Assembly: GCA_039621445.1 (NCBI GenBank)
Contig: CP154955.1
Span: forward strand, 51,489,384 to 51,553,383
DNA: 64,000 nt
Direction of reading: 5' to 3'
Origin: Euglena gracilis
Taxonomy: Eukaryota; Euglenida; Euglenophyceae; Euglenales
Positions 10,346 to 57,354 of this stretch are shown here, one piece after another. The notes beneath the pieces are model-generated. The model was not told where the DNA came from and did no database searches. It saw only the letters and a list, made by a program, of their open reading frames with translations. Made by a program: the position numbers and the translations under genes. Every line of letters begins with the position of its first letter. Position 1 is the first letter of the stretch.

Positions 10346-11899
10346 CGCTCTCGGTTGAGGCGAGAAAACAAAGCCAAAAATCATTGAAAACCCTCGCAAC
10401 CCATGGAAAGTGAGGAAATCGTGTCCGTTCACATTCCAAAAATTATGTTCATTTCGGCAAAAAGCCCGAGAATTGTAAAAATTTCTTTTTGCAAACCTCT
10501 TTTTGCGATTTTGGATAGGACAAGTGAAGAAGGACAGGTGAAGCAATCTCGAGGTATTTTGGGGTCGGATTTTAAATTGACATCAAAGATTTGGCCAAAA
10601 TGATAATTTTAAAACCCTGAAGGATTAACAACCTCCCCCTTGGCCCCAACTTCGGGTAAACCAATCCGTTTCATTAACTGGGTGGCTTGACTTTAAATAT
10701 GCCACCAATAACTCTGCCAAATAGAAACCACCCTGCTAACTGGCCAAAGAAAAAAGGTGCACCCACCCCCAATGACCACACAAGTTCAAGCCTCCCGAAG
10801 GAGGAAACAAGTAGAGGATGGATCACCTTCATGTCAGAGTCTCAATTTCAGTTGAAGAATTCTTCTGCCCAGTGACTTATTTTGAAAAAAAGTTCAACAT
10901 GGCTCCGTCAGCTCATCCTGGCCGAAAGGCCGAAAACTTTTCTTGCTCCAGGAAAAAGGGTAAGCAAATGGAAGCCCCCGCCCGTATGACTGACCTGCAA
11001 CCCTTGGTTTCGGTTAAACCCCTCCTCAAATGACTTTGACCCTTATTTTTTTTTGCCCCTGCCCCCGTAACAGTATTTGGGCAGTGCCCCAGAACCATTT
11101 GCGGATTTCTGGAATGGCCACCTGCCAGAGCACACTTTTTCAAATGTGGGTAAAATGCCGTGGGTAAAATTTTTTGTGGTCCCTCTTGGCTTTTATCAAT
11201 GAAAGGACAATTATTGAATTATATCGGCACAAGGCCTATTCATCATCCCCCCCTGTTTCCCACTCAGATCTCTGCAAAAAGAGCCATTACTTCCCAGTTT
11301 CTTCCCGGCAGGGAAATCTTTTGGGGGCTCCATAATTGGGAATCACAGTTTTAGGGCAGTGCAAAATGATGTGGGAGGGGCCCAAATGCACTGAAATCTG
11401 GCATATTCACATAAAATAACAACATTCCAGAAATGTGCCGTTGATTGCGGGCCAACTGGGGGACTGGGAGCAGGGGGAGGGAAAAAATGCAACTTGGCCC
11501 TTCAAATTATGCAAGTCAAAAAAATGCAAAAAAAATGCAAAAAAATGCAACTTGCATAAAACCCCTGAGAAAAGGCTGGAATATAACAGAGTTTTGCTGC
11601 CTAAAATCAGTAAACATGTGACAATGTCGGTGTACCTGTCAATGATTCACAAAGAAGACCTCCTGGAAGGCAATGGCAAACACTGAGACCCAAAAGACCC
11701 CAACCAACTGCAAGAGGGACCAGAGACAAAACGTGACATATGGCGACCAACTACAAAAAATTTTTCCAGGGCAAAATATTTTATGCAAAAAAATGCAAAA
11801 AAAAATGCAAAAAATGCAAATTTCGGAAAAACCTGATTATGCAAAAAAAAATGCAAATTATGCAAGTTGCATATCCCCCCCTGCTGGGAGGGGGGGGGC
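10346..11899. other. No gene seen; TGCAAAAA minisatellites
   Basis: No exon or element can be supported up to 11500. From 11517 to 11562 and again from 11781 to 11872 the sequence is built from imperfect ATGCAAAAA units, also seen at 53790-53915 and 56135-56180. These are simple-sequence expansions. Confidence 0.45.
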
Positions 11900-12180
11900 A
11901 GGGTGGTTCTTGAGCATAAAAAAGTTCCCTTTCCAGCACATTCAATGAAAAATACCACCAGGATAATGGCAAAAAAAATCGCCACATTCTTGGCAAAAAC
12001 CGGTCGACTTGAGAAAAAAGTGATTTCTGGCATCCTGGGCCCGCTGCCCATCCACCCACAACAACAACAAAAAATGCGGGTTTCGACTTCTTAATTTATA
12101 ACCCCGTTCAAGTCCCAGACCAGCCGTTGGCTGGCCCTCAGGATGGTCCGATGCAAAAAAAATAATCATGTCCTGGACCG
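11900..12180 (+). repeat. SINE-like dispersed repeat (family S), copy
   Basis: Shares with 40170-40460 and 47495-47830 the order: TTCAATGAAAAA, A-rich block, GATTTCTGGCATCC, CCCATCCACCCA, then a box-B-like CCGTTCAAGTCCC near 12101-12113 followed by CCGTTGGCTGGCCC. Fragments occur at 6560-6690, 36030-36120 and, inverted, 61690-61860. The box-B-like core suggests an RNA polymerase III-derived SINE, but no convincing box A is seen. Confidence 0.6.
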
Positions 12181-12417
12181 CCGTGGGGGAGGTGGTCAAC
12201 TCAACATCCACCAACTTAGCCCCCTTTCCCCAAAAGGTAGCCCACCCCCTCTTTCCAGCAGCCCCACGCATATCCCAACCCCAGAGGTAACGGCTTCCCA
12301 GGTGGGGGTGCTGGAAAGACCGGGCGGCAGGCAGCCGCCTAATACCCACTCCACACCCATCCTGTGGGGTTGGGGCTGCCAGGGCTTCCAGGTTAGCCCT
12401 GGGCTTGGACTGAGCCT

Positions 12418-12580
12418 CGGGGCGAGGTCCCCACGGAGAACTCCTTCTGGGACGCCAGGCACCGGAGAAGGATTCCCGGGTGGACCTCACCGCGGGCGTC
12501 AACCACTCCACTGCGGATAACCGGAGAGACACGTGGATTCTCCACGACACGACGCCAGGCATGGGACTACAACGGGGCTG
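12418..12580 (+). CDS. Weak plus-strand exon candidate
   Basis: A GC-rich patch is open on the plus strand and ends at a TGA (12578-12580). The stretch D-L-T-A-G-V-N-H-S-T-A-D-N-R-R-D-T reads like protein. An AG precedes GCACCGGAG at about 12459. No family is recognised and no partner exon was found. The opposite strand is also open in part, so this may be chance. Confidence 0.22.
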
Positions 12581-12996
12581 ACGGGCTGAGAGGACGGTGC
12601 TGGGATTCCGCATTGAACCACTGGGGGGGGGGGTAACTGGTGCTGAAGAAAATTGGATGGAAAAAACTGGAGATGAGAAAATTGGAATTTCTGGAAATTT
12701 CCGACAACCATATGGAAAATTTGGCAATCTCGACCAAAAAAAGTGGAAAAAATTTTGGCAGGATTTTCGTTCCACCAATTTTTTCCATTCCACTTCCACT
12801 TTTGGTCATCATCAACCCCCCCCCCGGCACGTGGGAGGATTGACGGCGCATAACCGACCCCAAAATTGTACAGGGGTATATTTCTTAGGCTCCGAAGTCG
12901 GGGGCATGATTGATGGGGGGTGATATTATTTGATACTTGTCATATGTTGAAAAGCCTTAGAAGGCCATCCAGGGAAATCACTCACCTGGGCTTGTA

Positions 12997-13186
12997 AACC
13001 CCGCCAAATAACACCCCCCCCCCGGTGTGTTATTTGGGCACCCGAACTGGGGCCCCAAAGGGGGGGGTGTTATTTGGGGGGGGTGATTTTTACATGAAAA
13101 ACCAAAGGAAAACAGGGGGGGTGTTATTTGGGCACTCGAAATCAGCCCCCGAGAGGGGGGGGGGGGGTGTTATTTGGGGGGGGGGT
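12997..13186. mobile_element. MITE with poly-C / AAATAACACC ends
   Basis: Begins AACCCCGCCAAATAACACCC after a TA (12995-12996) and ends GGGTGTTATTTGGGGGGGGGT before TA (13187-13188). Two internal copies of TGTTATTTGGGCAC-C/T-CGAA lie between G tracts, so it may be a dimer or trimer of a smaller unit. Same end architecture as 6374-6795 and 44846-44939. Confidence 0.7.
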
Positions 13187-13315
13187 TACTCGCTGAATTG
13201 TCAGCAGAGTTCCCGAGGGCACATACGGGTCATCCTGAAGAAGGGCAGAAATGTTGAATAATTAGGGTAAGATACAGAACACCTAGTCAAAGAGAAAAAT
13301 CACTGGAATCCCCGT

Positions 13316-13500
13316 TCGTTGCACTAAGGTTTCTTGTCTGTTTATGCCCAGCGCTAACTTCGCTTCTGCCCAGTTTGCTGTGTGGTGAGTGGCCAAGGAC
13401 CCTTAAACACCGGTTCTCCTGTGTTGCTCTGCCTGGCTGGGCAAGCAACTCTGGTGCAATTCTACTGGAATCTCCCCCCCGGGGGGGGGGGAGCACATTG
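13316..13500 (+). repeat. Dispersed repeat R2, near-complete copy
   Basis: Runs from GTTGCACTAAGGTTTCTTGTC through GTGGTGAGTGGCCAAGGACCC and TGTTGCTCTGCCTGGCTGGG to AATTCTACTGGAATC. It matches 36490-36690 on the minus strand over its length and 33091-33122 over its first part. No coding potential; probably a short interspersed element. Confidence 0.65.
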
Positions 13501-15284
13501 AAATTAAGATTGCTGAGCAATGAAAAAAATGATGCAAAATTCAACAATAACCTCAAACTTCAAAAAAGAGTTTAGAAAAAAAACCCATGAAATGTTCCAA
13601 TATTAATTGTAATGCTCTTAAAAACCTACCCTCCTGGCCCATTGGTCTGGGTTACCTTGGCCCTGATGGGTCACGGGGGGCTAACTTTGGGGGCAAACGT
13701 TGAGGTCTCGGGCTAGTGACCCAAGGAGGGAGTAAAAGCAAGGAGGGGGGGGGTAAAGATAAAATGAGAAATGAACATGGAATTTGAACCATAAACCACA
13801 AAAACAAAAAATGGTACGGGCTACAGACTGAGTTTTCATTTGGATCAAACCCAAATCCTCAGCAGCCACGGGGACCATGTTACACATTGTCAGTGCTATA
13901 AGTGCTATAGGGGCCGGGGGTTGGGTGTGGGAAAGCATTTATGACAGGGGAAGACACGGCATGGCCGTAGGGACCAGTGGAGCTCGCCCCAAGCAAGCCC
14001 GACAAAGGATGGATGGGGGTGGACCATGAAGACCCCCAAGAGCGGACATGGAGGTGGGAGGTGGGCACTTTTACCCCCGCCCATATTTCAGTGTTTATGA
14101 CGGGACACACATGACGTCCCGTGTATACGACGATAAATTGTGAGTTTAATAACACCTCCCTCCCCCGTATCAAAGTTGACAGCGCGTGCAGGTGTCCTTT
14201 GGGTAGGGTAAGGAATTGGCCTAAATTAGACCTAAATTATTTTGCCTGACATAAATTGAAATGAAGATTTTGGCAAAAAGCCAACTCAAAACTCCAGAAA
14301 ATGGTCGAAATGAACGTCTGACAGTGTTTTCATGGGGTTCCAGAAATTTCGACCATTTTTTTTCTTCACTAAAATGGATTTTTGAAGGTGAAGTATCGAG
14401 TGGACCAATTTGATACTTGAAAAATGGTTAAAAAATCGTTATTTTGGATTTCTGGGTTAGTGGGTGGTCGAAAGTCACACCTTTTTTGCTCTGACGTGTT
14501 AAGTTTGATCCCCACCCAACGAGGGGTATCAAATTTGACACCGGGTTGGGCAGGTGTCCTCAGGGTTGTTGTTGTTGTTGAAGGAGTAGGTAGTTAGGGT
14601 TATAGTTTTAAACCTAACTTAGGCTTAGTTGAAAAATTTTAGGTTCCCATAGTTTTTTTTCAAAACCAAAACTGCCCAATTTTTTCCTGTAGTATTTTTT
14701 CCTCGTAATTTTTGTCTCCCGGAGTTTTTGTCTGCACTGTATTTGCCCAATTTCGGGCCCACCCCCCTAACTTTGACCCAACCCGAATATTCTTTAGAAC
14801 GATAGCCGTAACCCCACTCCTAAAAACACCGGAAAACACCCAGAAATGCTGTCAAACCCCCATCAGCGTTTAAGAAAGTGGACCTCCCCCCTTCGTCCAA
14901 CTACTTTCCCCTGGGCGGGGCAGTACCCCCCAGCTTTGCATTTAGGGGGATTTCAAGACCCTCAAGGGGAGTTTGGTTTGTAGTTGGGAGGGGATTTTTA
15001 TATTTGGGGGGATCAAACTTTCTGGGCGGCATGGAAAAACGTAGTAGCCTTACGTATGCATATAAACGTAGGTGGCATACACATACACATACACATGCAT
15101 GCACACAACATGTCCGTCCATCCATCCATCCATCCGTTCAGACGCACATACATATCCCACAATCAAATTCTTGAGCATTCTTCCATCCTTGGGAGTCAGG
15201 CGTGTCGACAACGCCATTTTTTTTGCAAATGTTGTGGCATTCATTCATAACGCTCTTATTTTTGCAAACTTCTCTTGGTGACAC
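13501..15284. other. No gene seen
   Basis: ORFs are short. GTTGTTGTTGTTG occurs at 14568-14580 and CCATCCATCCATCC at 15118-15135. Otherwise A/T-rich with scattered poly-C/G tracts. I see no element border or exon that I can defend. Confidence 0.4.
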
Positions 15285-15573
15285 CCCCCCTGGGGAAATT
15301 GTCACCTGACGGGTCGGCTGGTACCGGGGACCCTGACACTTCCTATCATGACGGGTTGGCTGGTATCAAAGACCTTGACAGTTTCCTGGGAGGGACCCTG
15401 ACAGTTTCCGAGGCAGGCCATTTCAAGGGAAAGTCAACAAAAAATGACCCTGACAGGTTGGTCAGCACCGGGGACCCTGACAACTTGCCATACCACAGGC
15501 TGGCCGGTAACAGGGACCCTGACAGTTTCCTGGGTGGGACGGTTCTCGGACATGACAGTTTCCCGGGGGGGGG
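15285..15573. mobile_element. 'GGAAACTGTCA' element, long form
   Basis: Bounded by CCCCCTGGGGAAATTGTCACC and, inverted, GACAGTTTCCCGGGGGGGG. The inside is built from repeats of GACCCTGACA and GGTTGGCYGGTA. It aligns closely with 58158-58412, including TTCCTATCATGAC and CATTTCAAGGGAAAGTCAA. Shorter relatives lie at 17231-17347 and 23362-23671. Non-coding; the inverted CCCGGGAAACTGTCA ends suggest a transposable unit. Confidence 0.65.
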
Positions 15574-15930
15574 GCGGCAGATATGGACACCGCCAGGAAA
15601 AAAAACAAATGGTGGCGGAGCGGGGGGGGGGGGAATAGTGGGATAGTAGGAGGGAGTAGTGGGATCAACCAAAATCTTGAAATACACACTGCGTTGGAAA
15701 TGGTGTGTGTGTGTGTGTGTGTGGAGAAGGAATTGCCCTCCAGAGTTGTATTCTAACATTGAATTCTGAAAGATTGCACCCAATAGGAGAGCTTTGGCGA
15801 GCTCCAAGCCATGCAAGGATTTCGCTGCGCTCAAAAGATGGATTGGGACGTGGGGGTGAGGTACCGCAGTCCGCTCCTTTCAAGCTGTGGGGGTGTTAAA
15901 AAAGTGGGGTCGGCGGTGTGTGTGTGTGTG

Positions 15931-15975
<45 letters not shown>

Positions 15976-16560
15976 GTGCCCAGCATAACATTGTGGCAAC
16001 GCCCCGCAGGTTGCAGGTTGGGAGACTTCGGCAGATAGCGCAAAATCACGGAAATTAGGAGAAAACATGGGCCCTCAAAAAACCACAAAAAACCCATAAA
16101 ACATGCAGGTTGTGTTTTCCGCAGTTTGAGGTCCAAATGCACAACGAAACGAAAAAAGACATGATTTTTTGTAATTTTGGGAACATATGCTGATTCAAGA
16201 AATGGAATTTGCTGGACAAAAAATCCACAGTGGCAGGAATTGACAAAAAATGTTGTCTAAAAATCGAGTCCAAAATGCAAAACATTTCCAAGCCAAAATC
16301 AAACGTCCCCGAAACTCTAATTTGTTTGCGTCCCCCCCCACAAAAACACCCATAGAACTCCATTCTATAATCATTTCTTTTGCATTCCTCTGGTCAATCG
16401 CGTAGATCGGGGTGCCCCACGGGTCCAAAAATACACTTCTTTTCAGGATTGCAAACGCCGCATGAACTGTCACCTTCTCGTCCACTATGCTCATTACCCA
16501 GCATCTTGCCTGAGAGGAAAGGGGTGTAATCGAGGCAGCGAACGGTGGGCGTTTTGGGGA
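15574..16560. other. No gene seen; (GT)n arrays
   Basis: (GT)n at 15703-15722 and, broken by a few C, at 15918-15978. The ORFs of both strands over these arrays are products of the dinucleotide repeat. The remainder is A/T-rich with no recognisable element. Confidence 0.5.
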
Positions 16561-52262
<35,702 letters not shown>

Positions 52263-52282
52263 CTGGGGGGGGGGGATCCAAC

Positions 52283-52598
52283 CATGCTTGTGCTTACCAA
52301 CCGGGGGGGGGGAGGGGGGGGGGGGGGTGCTATAGGGTGCCTGCCCCTAGCAGGCACCCCCCCCCCCGGGGGGGGATAGGGGTCCGGGCCGGACCCAGAA
52401 AATTTTCATTGAAAATGGCCTTTTCCGGGCCCCCGGCGCCTTCGGCGCCGGGGTCGGAGGGGGGTGCCTGCTAGGGGCAGGCACCCCCCAAAACCCTACC
52501 CCCCCCCCGGGGGGGGGTCGGGTCGGGGGCCATGGGGTGCCTTCCCCTAACCACCCCCCCCCCCCCGTGGGGTAGGCACCCGACTAAGCACAAGCCTG
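52283..52598. mobile_element. hAT-like MITE family D (perfect 8-bp duplication)
   Basis: Ends CATGCTTGTGCTTACC and, inverted, CAGGCTTGTGCTTAGTCGG. Flanks GATCCAAC at 52275-52282 and 52599-52606. Palindromic GGTGCCTGCCCCTAGCAGGCACC and hairpin CCGGCGCCTTCGGCGCCGG at 52433-52451. Gives the uninterrupted form of 26835-29265. Confidence 0.9.
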
Positions 52599-52609
52599 GA
52601 TCCAACAAG

Positions 52610-53771
52610 CAAGCACCTATGACAGATTCCAAATTTTAGCCCGCGGTCGGCTGCGGTCGGCTGCGGTCGGTTGCGGTCGGCTGCGGTCGGCAGCGGTCGG
52701 CAAGGTAGTTGGCTGTAGGTGGGGGGCAGGCCAACAAAAAACGAGCATATATCACAATCACACAATCCACTGTTGCCGACTTTTGGCCACTTTTCGCTGC
52801 TTTTGGCCATTTTTTGATGCTTTTGGACTGCCTTTGGCCACTGTTGCCGACTTTTGGTCGACTTTTGCTGCCTTTGCCCATTATTTCCTGCCTTTTGTTT
52901 CTTTTGGTCACTTTTGTTGCTTTTGCCCACTTTTTGCTGTGTTTTGGTTGCTTTTGGCCAGCTTTTGCTTTGCTTTAACCTCTTTTGACCACTTTTGGCC
53001 TCTTTAACCCACTTTTGACAACTTTTCTCTGCTTTTGGCCATTTTTACCCACTTCTGGCCACTTTCAGGCCACTTTAAACATCTTTTTGTTGCTTTTGAC
53101 ATCAAGAGCAGTCAAACTTGACTTGGCCTTAAATGGCCTTAAAGTGGCAAAACATGGTTAAAATGGCCAAAAGTTCCAAAAGCAGGCAAAAATAACAAAA
53201 ACAATGCCCAAAAATGGCCCAAAATGAGCCTTGCTTTTGGCCAATTTACTCACTTTAGCAGCTTTTGTTCACTTTTGGCAACAAACTGGCGCAAAATGCT
53301 TAAAATGGTCAAATTGGACCAAAAAGAGACCAAAAAAATGGGCAAAAATAACAAAAGAAAAGGTCGAAAATGGCTTTAAATGGTCAAAAATGGCCCAAAA
53401 TGGCCCAAATTACAAGAAGTGGGCAAAAAGTGGCCAAAAATGGTCAAAATAAGTCAAAATGGATGAATTATGGTGGCAAATAGGCCAAAAAGGGACAAAA
53501 GCGACCAAAAATGGCCAAAAGTGGCCAAAAGTGGCCAAAAATGACAACATGAGCCAGATGAGCCAGAAAAATCTCAACATCTGGAATAAAAATGATTCTC
53601 ACTGAAAAATTGACATCAATTAGAAAAAAAGTTGCGCGGTCGGCTGCGGTCGGCTGCGGTCGGCTGCGGTCGGCTGCGGTCGGCACCCCACCTATGACAG
53701 TCCTGAAACCCGCGGTCGGCCACGGTCGGCTGCGGTCGGCTGCGGTCGGCTGCGGTCGGCATAGGTGCCTG
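52610..53771. mobile_element. Element with CGGTCGGCTG arrays and strand-asymmetric interior
   Basis: Ends CAAGCACCTATG and, inverted, CAGGCACCTATG; flanks CCAACAAG (52602-52609) and GCAACAAG (53772-53779), 7 of 8 equal. Arrays of GCGGTCGGCT at 52638-52704 and 53635-53762. Between them TTTTGGCCACTTTTG words fill 52780-53100, and their complements (AAATGGCCAAAAG) fill 53130-53560, so a folded strand could pair loosely over about 400 bp. No ORF with motifs. Confidence 0.75.
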
Positions 53772-53789
53772 GCAACAAGGCACCTCAAA

Positions 53790-54110
53790 ATGTGCAATGC
53801 AAAAAAATGCAAAAAAAAATGCAAAAAATTGCAAAAAATTGCAAAAAATGCAAAAAAAATGCAAAAAATGCAAAAAAATGCAACAAAGTGCAAATACTGC
53901 AAAAAAATGCATTCAAATTCCTTTTGGAGCTCCCCGGGGCTGTACACTTTTCTGCTGGAGAGAACTTTGAAAATTTTTACCTGCTCCAAAATGCAACACC
54001 AAAAGAAAATATGGTGCAAACTTGAAAATTGATATTTCATTATACAACTACTGGTAATATGAAATTGGTACAAAAACGTGAGTGTAAATTCCAGTTGTCT
54101 GAAACTGGAG
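53790..54110. other. TGCAAAAA minisatellite and A/T-rich sequence, no gene
   Basis: ATGCAAAAAA units at 53795-53915 generate a Cys/Lys-Asn ORF without meaning. The pogo-like element follows. Confidence 0.6.
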
Positions 54111-54118
54111 AAAATGTA

Positions 54119-56133
54119 CCCCCCCCCAATAGAAGCACGGGTGCGCTTATAGAGGACCGACGCCTCCGGCGGCGGGGGGTGCGCTTCTATTTGGACCCTG
54201 CGCTTGTGGTGGACATGAAGCGCATGAAACATACCGTCTGCTTCAGGTTTTCCCACCCCACTACAATGTCAGACGATGAGGCCAGTGTGGTGCACTCAGG
54301 TGCCCCCAGCCAGTCGGATTGGTCATCTGCGGAATCTGAATCTGCTGGATCAGAAGCAGCCACATCGGCATCATCCTCCACCGGGTCTGAAGGTCCCAGA
54401 GCCAAGTGCAAAAAAAATGGATTTGCATATTCAACTGGAGGTGGGACAGTGTGCATTAGCACACAAGAACAATTTGAAGGCTGCCAAGAATTTTGGATTC
54501 AGCCATAGATTTTTCCAACGTGCAGTAAAGAATGTCCCCCATTTGCAGAAATTAAAGAACGAAGGTCTTGCCTTTTGGGTAACAATTTGTTTGTTACGGT
54601 TCTTAGGTGTGCGACTGAAAGGAAGGTATAGCATGCCTGGTGCCGGTAGGCCTGCCAAGGCAGTTGCGCTTGACAAGGCTCTGTTGGATTGGATCCAGCA
54701 GATGCAGACCGACCCGTTGCAGCCAAGAAGGCCGAGCAGGTCTGCAATTCTGGAGGAGGCTGCACGCTTGTGGACAAGCGCTGGGCTTTCACCGCCGAAG
54801 GGCAAGTGGCTAAAAGGATTTCTGAAGCGGTCAGGTTTGGCTTTGGTTACTATGCGGAGCTCTATCTATCCCTGTGCCATCAGGAAAGTACCTCCGAGCA
54901 CCAAAGAGGCAGGTGAAAGTGGGTGTGCCCGAGATTCAAAAGCGCATTAACGACTTCCACAACAACGTGCGCGCAAAAACCATGCTTTCTGGTCCGTTTG
55001 TCTTGGTGGCGAACGTGGACAAATCGCCGATGAGCTTTTCTGGCGGACCTCTGGAAAAGGTTTTTTGGCATTCTTTTGAGGCATTCCACACACCATATGG
55101 TTGAGTGCAACATCGGTGACCGTGATTGCATTATTCGGTCGGATGCCAACAACCAGAAGCACAATGCAAAATTGGTTATGACCGTTGCCAGCAATGGGAA
55201 GGTCATGGCAGGCCTTATTTTCAAATCCGGCACTGGTGGAATCCGGATCGGCCAACACGAGACAAGCCAATACGACAAGCGCGTCAAAGTGTATTGGCAC
55301 CGAAAGTGTTCCAATTTGGAAAAACCATTTTTTAGTTCGCAACTGCATGCAGGCGGTCATTGATGGTGATAAATGGCAAGAATATCTGGATGATTGGGCC
55401 GCGTTCAAGCTCCAAGAGGTGTGTCAATGTGACATACAGTCTAGCCGACCGCAACCCTGCACGTCGCAGGTCGGTCCAGACCCCCCGGCACTCCTCATCT
55501 CAAACCACTGTGTGAGCCACTACCGGAACGTGGAGCACCTTGGGGCGCTGCGGACCTCGAAGCGAGCTGCGTGTTCATCCCCGCGCAGTGGCTGGACACC
55601 ACGTTCTTCTCCTGTTTCAAGGCCTTGTACCGGAAGCGGTTTTCGGCGTGGCTTCTGACCCCTGCGTCGCAGCGTGTCACCGCTTCACAACGTCGTGCCT
55701 CATGACCCGTTGGGTCGGGGAGGCTTATGAAGAAGCCTTGAGCAAGCTGAACATACCCGGAGGTTTCACCTCCCTGGGGTATCTGTTTGTAGATGATGCC
55801 TCTTACCAACCCAAGGTTCGAGACATGGCCTACCAGTTTACCCCGAGTCAATTCCCTGCCCCACCCCGTAATCTGCCTCCACCAAAAGCTGCTGCTAAAC
55901 GACAGCGGCAGCCTCGGTTGGAGGAAATGTTCCGTCGCTGAACCTCAGCGAAGCAGGCCTCTTAGAGGCATGCTGACGCCTGTCACTGATGCCGTGGCAG
56001 TGGTGTCGCATCTATTGCCTTGGCCTCAGGGGGGGTGTGCTTGTAGTGGACATCTCCTCCAGCGGGGGGGGGGGTGCGCTTCTATTTGGACCCTGCGCTC
56101 GTAGCGGCCCCGTGCTTCTATTAGGGGGGGGTT
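54119..56133 (+). mobile_element. pogo-like (Tc1/mariner superfamily) DNA transposon, decayed
   Basis: Ends: poly-C then AATAGAAGCACGG at 54119-54141, and inverted CCGTGCTTCTATTAGGGGGGGG at 56110-56131. TA lies at 54117-54118 and 56134-56135. A subterminal sequence GGTGCGCTTCTATTTGGACC is present near both ends in the same orientation (54178 and 56073). It carries the transposase remnant below. The poly-C ends link it to several MITEs in the window. Confidence 0.75.
54268..55941 (+). pseudogene. pogo/Tigger-type transposase, several frameshifts
   Basis: In order: an acidic Ser-rich start (M-S-D-D-E-A-S) at 54268; a CENP-B/Tc5-like helix-turn-helix region (G-A-G-R-P-A-K-A then L-L-D-W-I-Q-Q-M and P-P-K-G-K-W-L-K-G-F-L-K-R-S-G-L) at about 54640-54850; first Asp in V-A-N-V-D-K-S-P-M-S-F (about 55010-55037); S-N-G-K near 55195; second motif L-L-I-S-N-H-C-V-S-H (55490-55520), where the expected Asp is Ser; third in Q-W-L-D-T-T-F-F-S-C-F-K (55590-55625); basic tail to a stop at 55941. 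Frames change at least three times. Such enzymes cut and paste DNA at TA; this one is surely inactive. Confidence 0.78.
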
Positions 56134-57352
56134 TATGCAAAAAAATCGGAAGGACAAAATATGCAAAAAAAATGCCAAAATGCAACTTTATTTTCATAAT
56201 GTTCAATATTTTATGCGACAAATTTCGTACTGCAAGGAATGTAAATTATGTAAATCATGCAATGCAAATGCAAATCAATGCAAAATCAATGCAATATAAA
56301 TCATGCATTATGTTCCCCATCTGGACCCATATGCAAAGAGACAAATTTATCAAATGAACCCAGCGTAAGTGTTCAAATATATGCGTGTGCATTGTGAATA
56401 CGCTGAGAATGTAATATGTACGTTCAAAAGCTCACTTGACAACATGGGCAATTGCTGGAGGAACTCACGGCGTGCTGGGACAAACCCAACGACCCTTTGC
56501 CCCGACACCGCTCAGCGGGGGGATCGGATGGCAACTGCGCCCGAAGGACCAATCACTCACCCCCCAAACAACCTGAGCTGTCCTGCCCCGTTGCCAGCCC
56601 AGGTCCCCGGAGGCTCCGGCTGGCCGGGCTCAGCGGCGGATAACGGGATGGCCTCCGCCAGGCCGGTGGGGTACCCTGTGAGACGAGGAAGGGGGGTGGT
56701 ATGGCTGCACGGGTTTCAGGGGGAGGAGCAGGGTATACAATGAGTGGGGGATTCATTCTCTGGAACTTTTAATTTCCGGAAAAAGAATTCTGGACAGCTA
56801 GGCCAGATTTTGCTCCATCGCTGGTCGACTGATGAAAAGAGCTTTCGATGGAGGGGCGATATGGCATTTGAGCAGTGGAAACAGACAGAGATATGATAAG
56901 TCAAGAGTGTGGGGAAATCCAAATATTGCCAGAATACCTAAAAAGAACAAAAGTCAGTCATTTTGTTTTCACCATCTGAAAACTTAATGACCGCCAAAAG
57001 TTCCGCGGTGTTCCATCAAGGTGGGGATCCCACTGGGTAATAAACTGGCCTCCATCACTTGGATTTGATCACCAGGGAAATAAAAAAAAATGTGAAACTC
57101 TGAAAAATACTGAGAAAAATGTAACAAAAAATTTCAGTCGATTTCCAACGCATTGAAATCGGTTAATGTCCAACAATTTCCAAGACAGCCCTTGTTTATT
57201 TTACATATACGTGTACATATACAAGTACATGCACATATCCACATACATATACTTATACACACATACATATGCATATACATACACATATACATACATGTAC
57301 ATTATATACATATACAGAAACACACATACATATACACCCATACACATACCCA
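56134..57352. other. A/T-rich sequence; contains one exon candidate
   Basis: ATGCAAA units at 56135-56300 and (ACATAT) simple sequence at 57200-57345. Apart from 56561-56675 nothing coding is supported. Confidence 0.45.
56561..56675 (-). CDS. Exon candidate (115 nt), possible upstream exon
   Basis: Strong borders: CTTCCTCGTCTCACAG|GGTACC and TTTGGGG|GTGAGTG. One frame is open: Y-P-T-G-L-A-E-A-I-P-L-S-A-A-E-P-G then P-P-G-T-W-A-G-N-G. No domain. Could be a 5' exon of the ankyrin gene or of another gene. Confidence 0.45.
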
Positions 57353-57354
57353 TA

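Noticed and set aside
12143-12520. Pro/Gly-rich ORFs on both strands
   Set aside because: All frames are partly open because of GC content; only a weak exon candidate at 12418-12580 is retained.
53616-54025. Phe-rich / Lys-Asn-rich ORFs
   Set aside because: They arise from TGCAAAAA and CGGTCGGCTG simple repeats.
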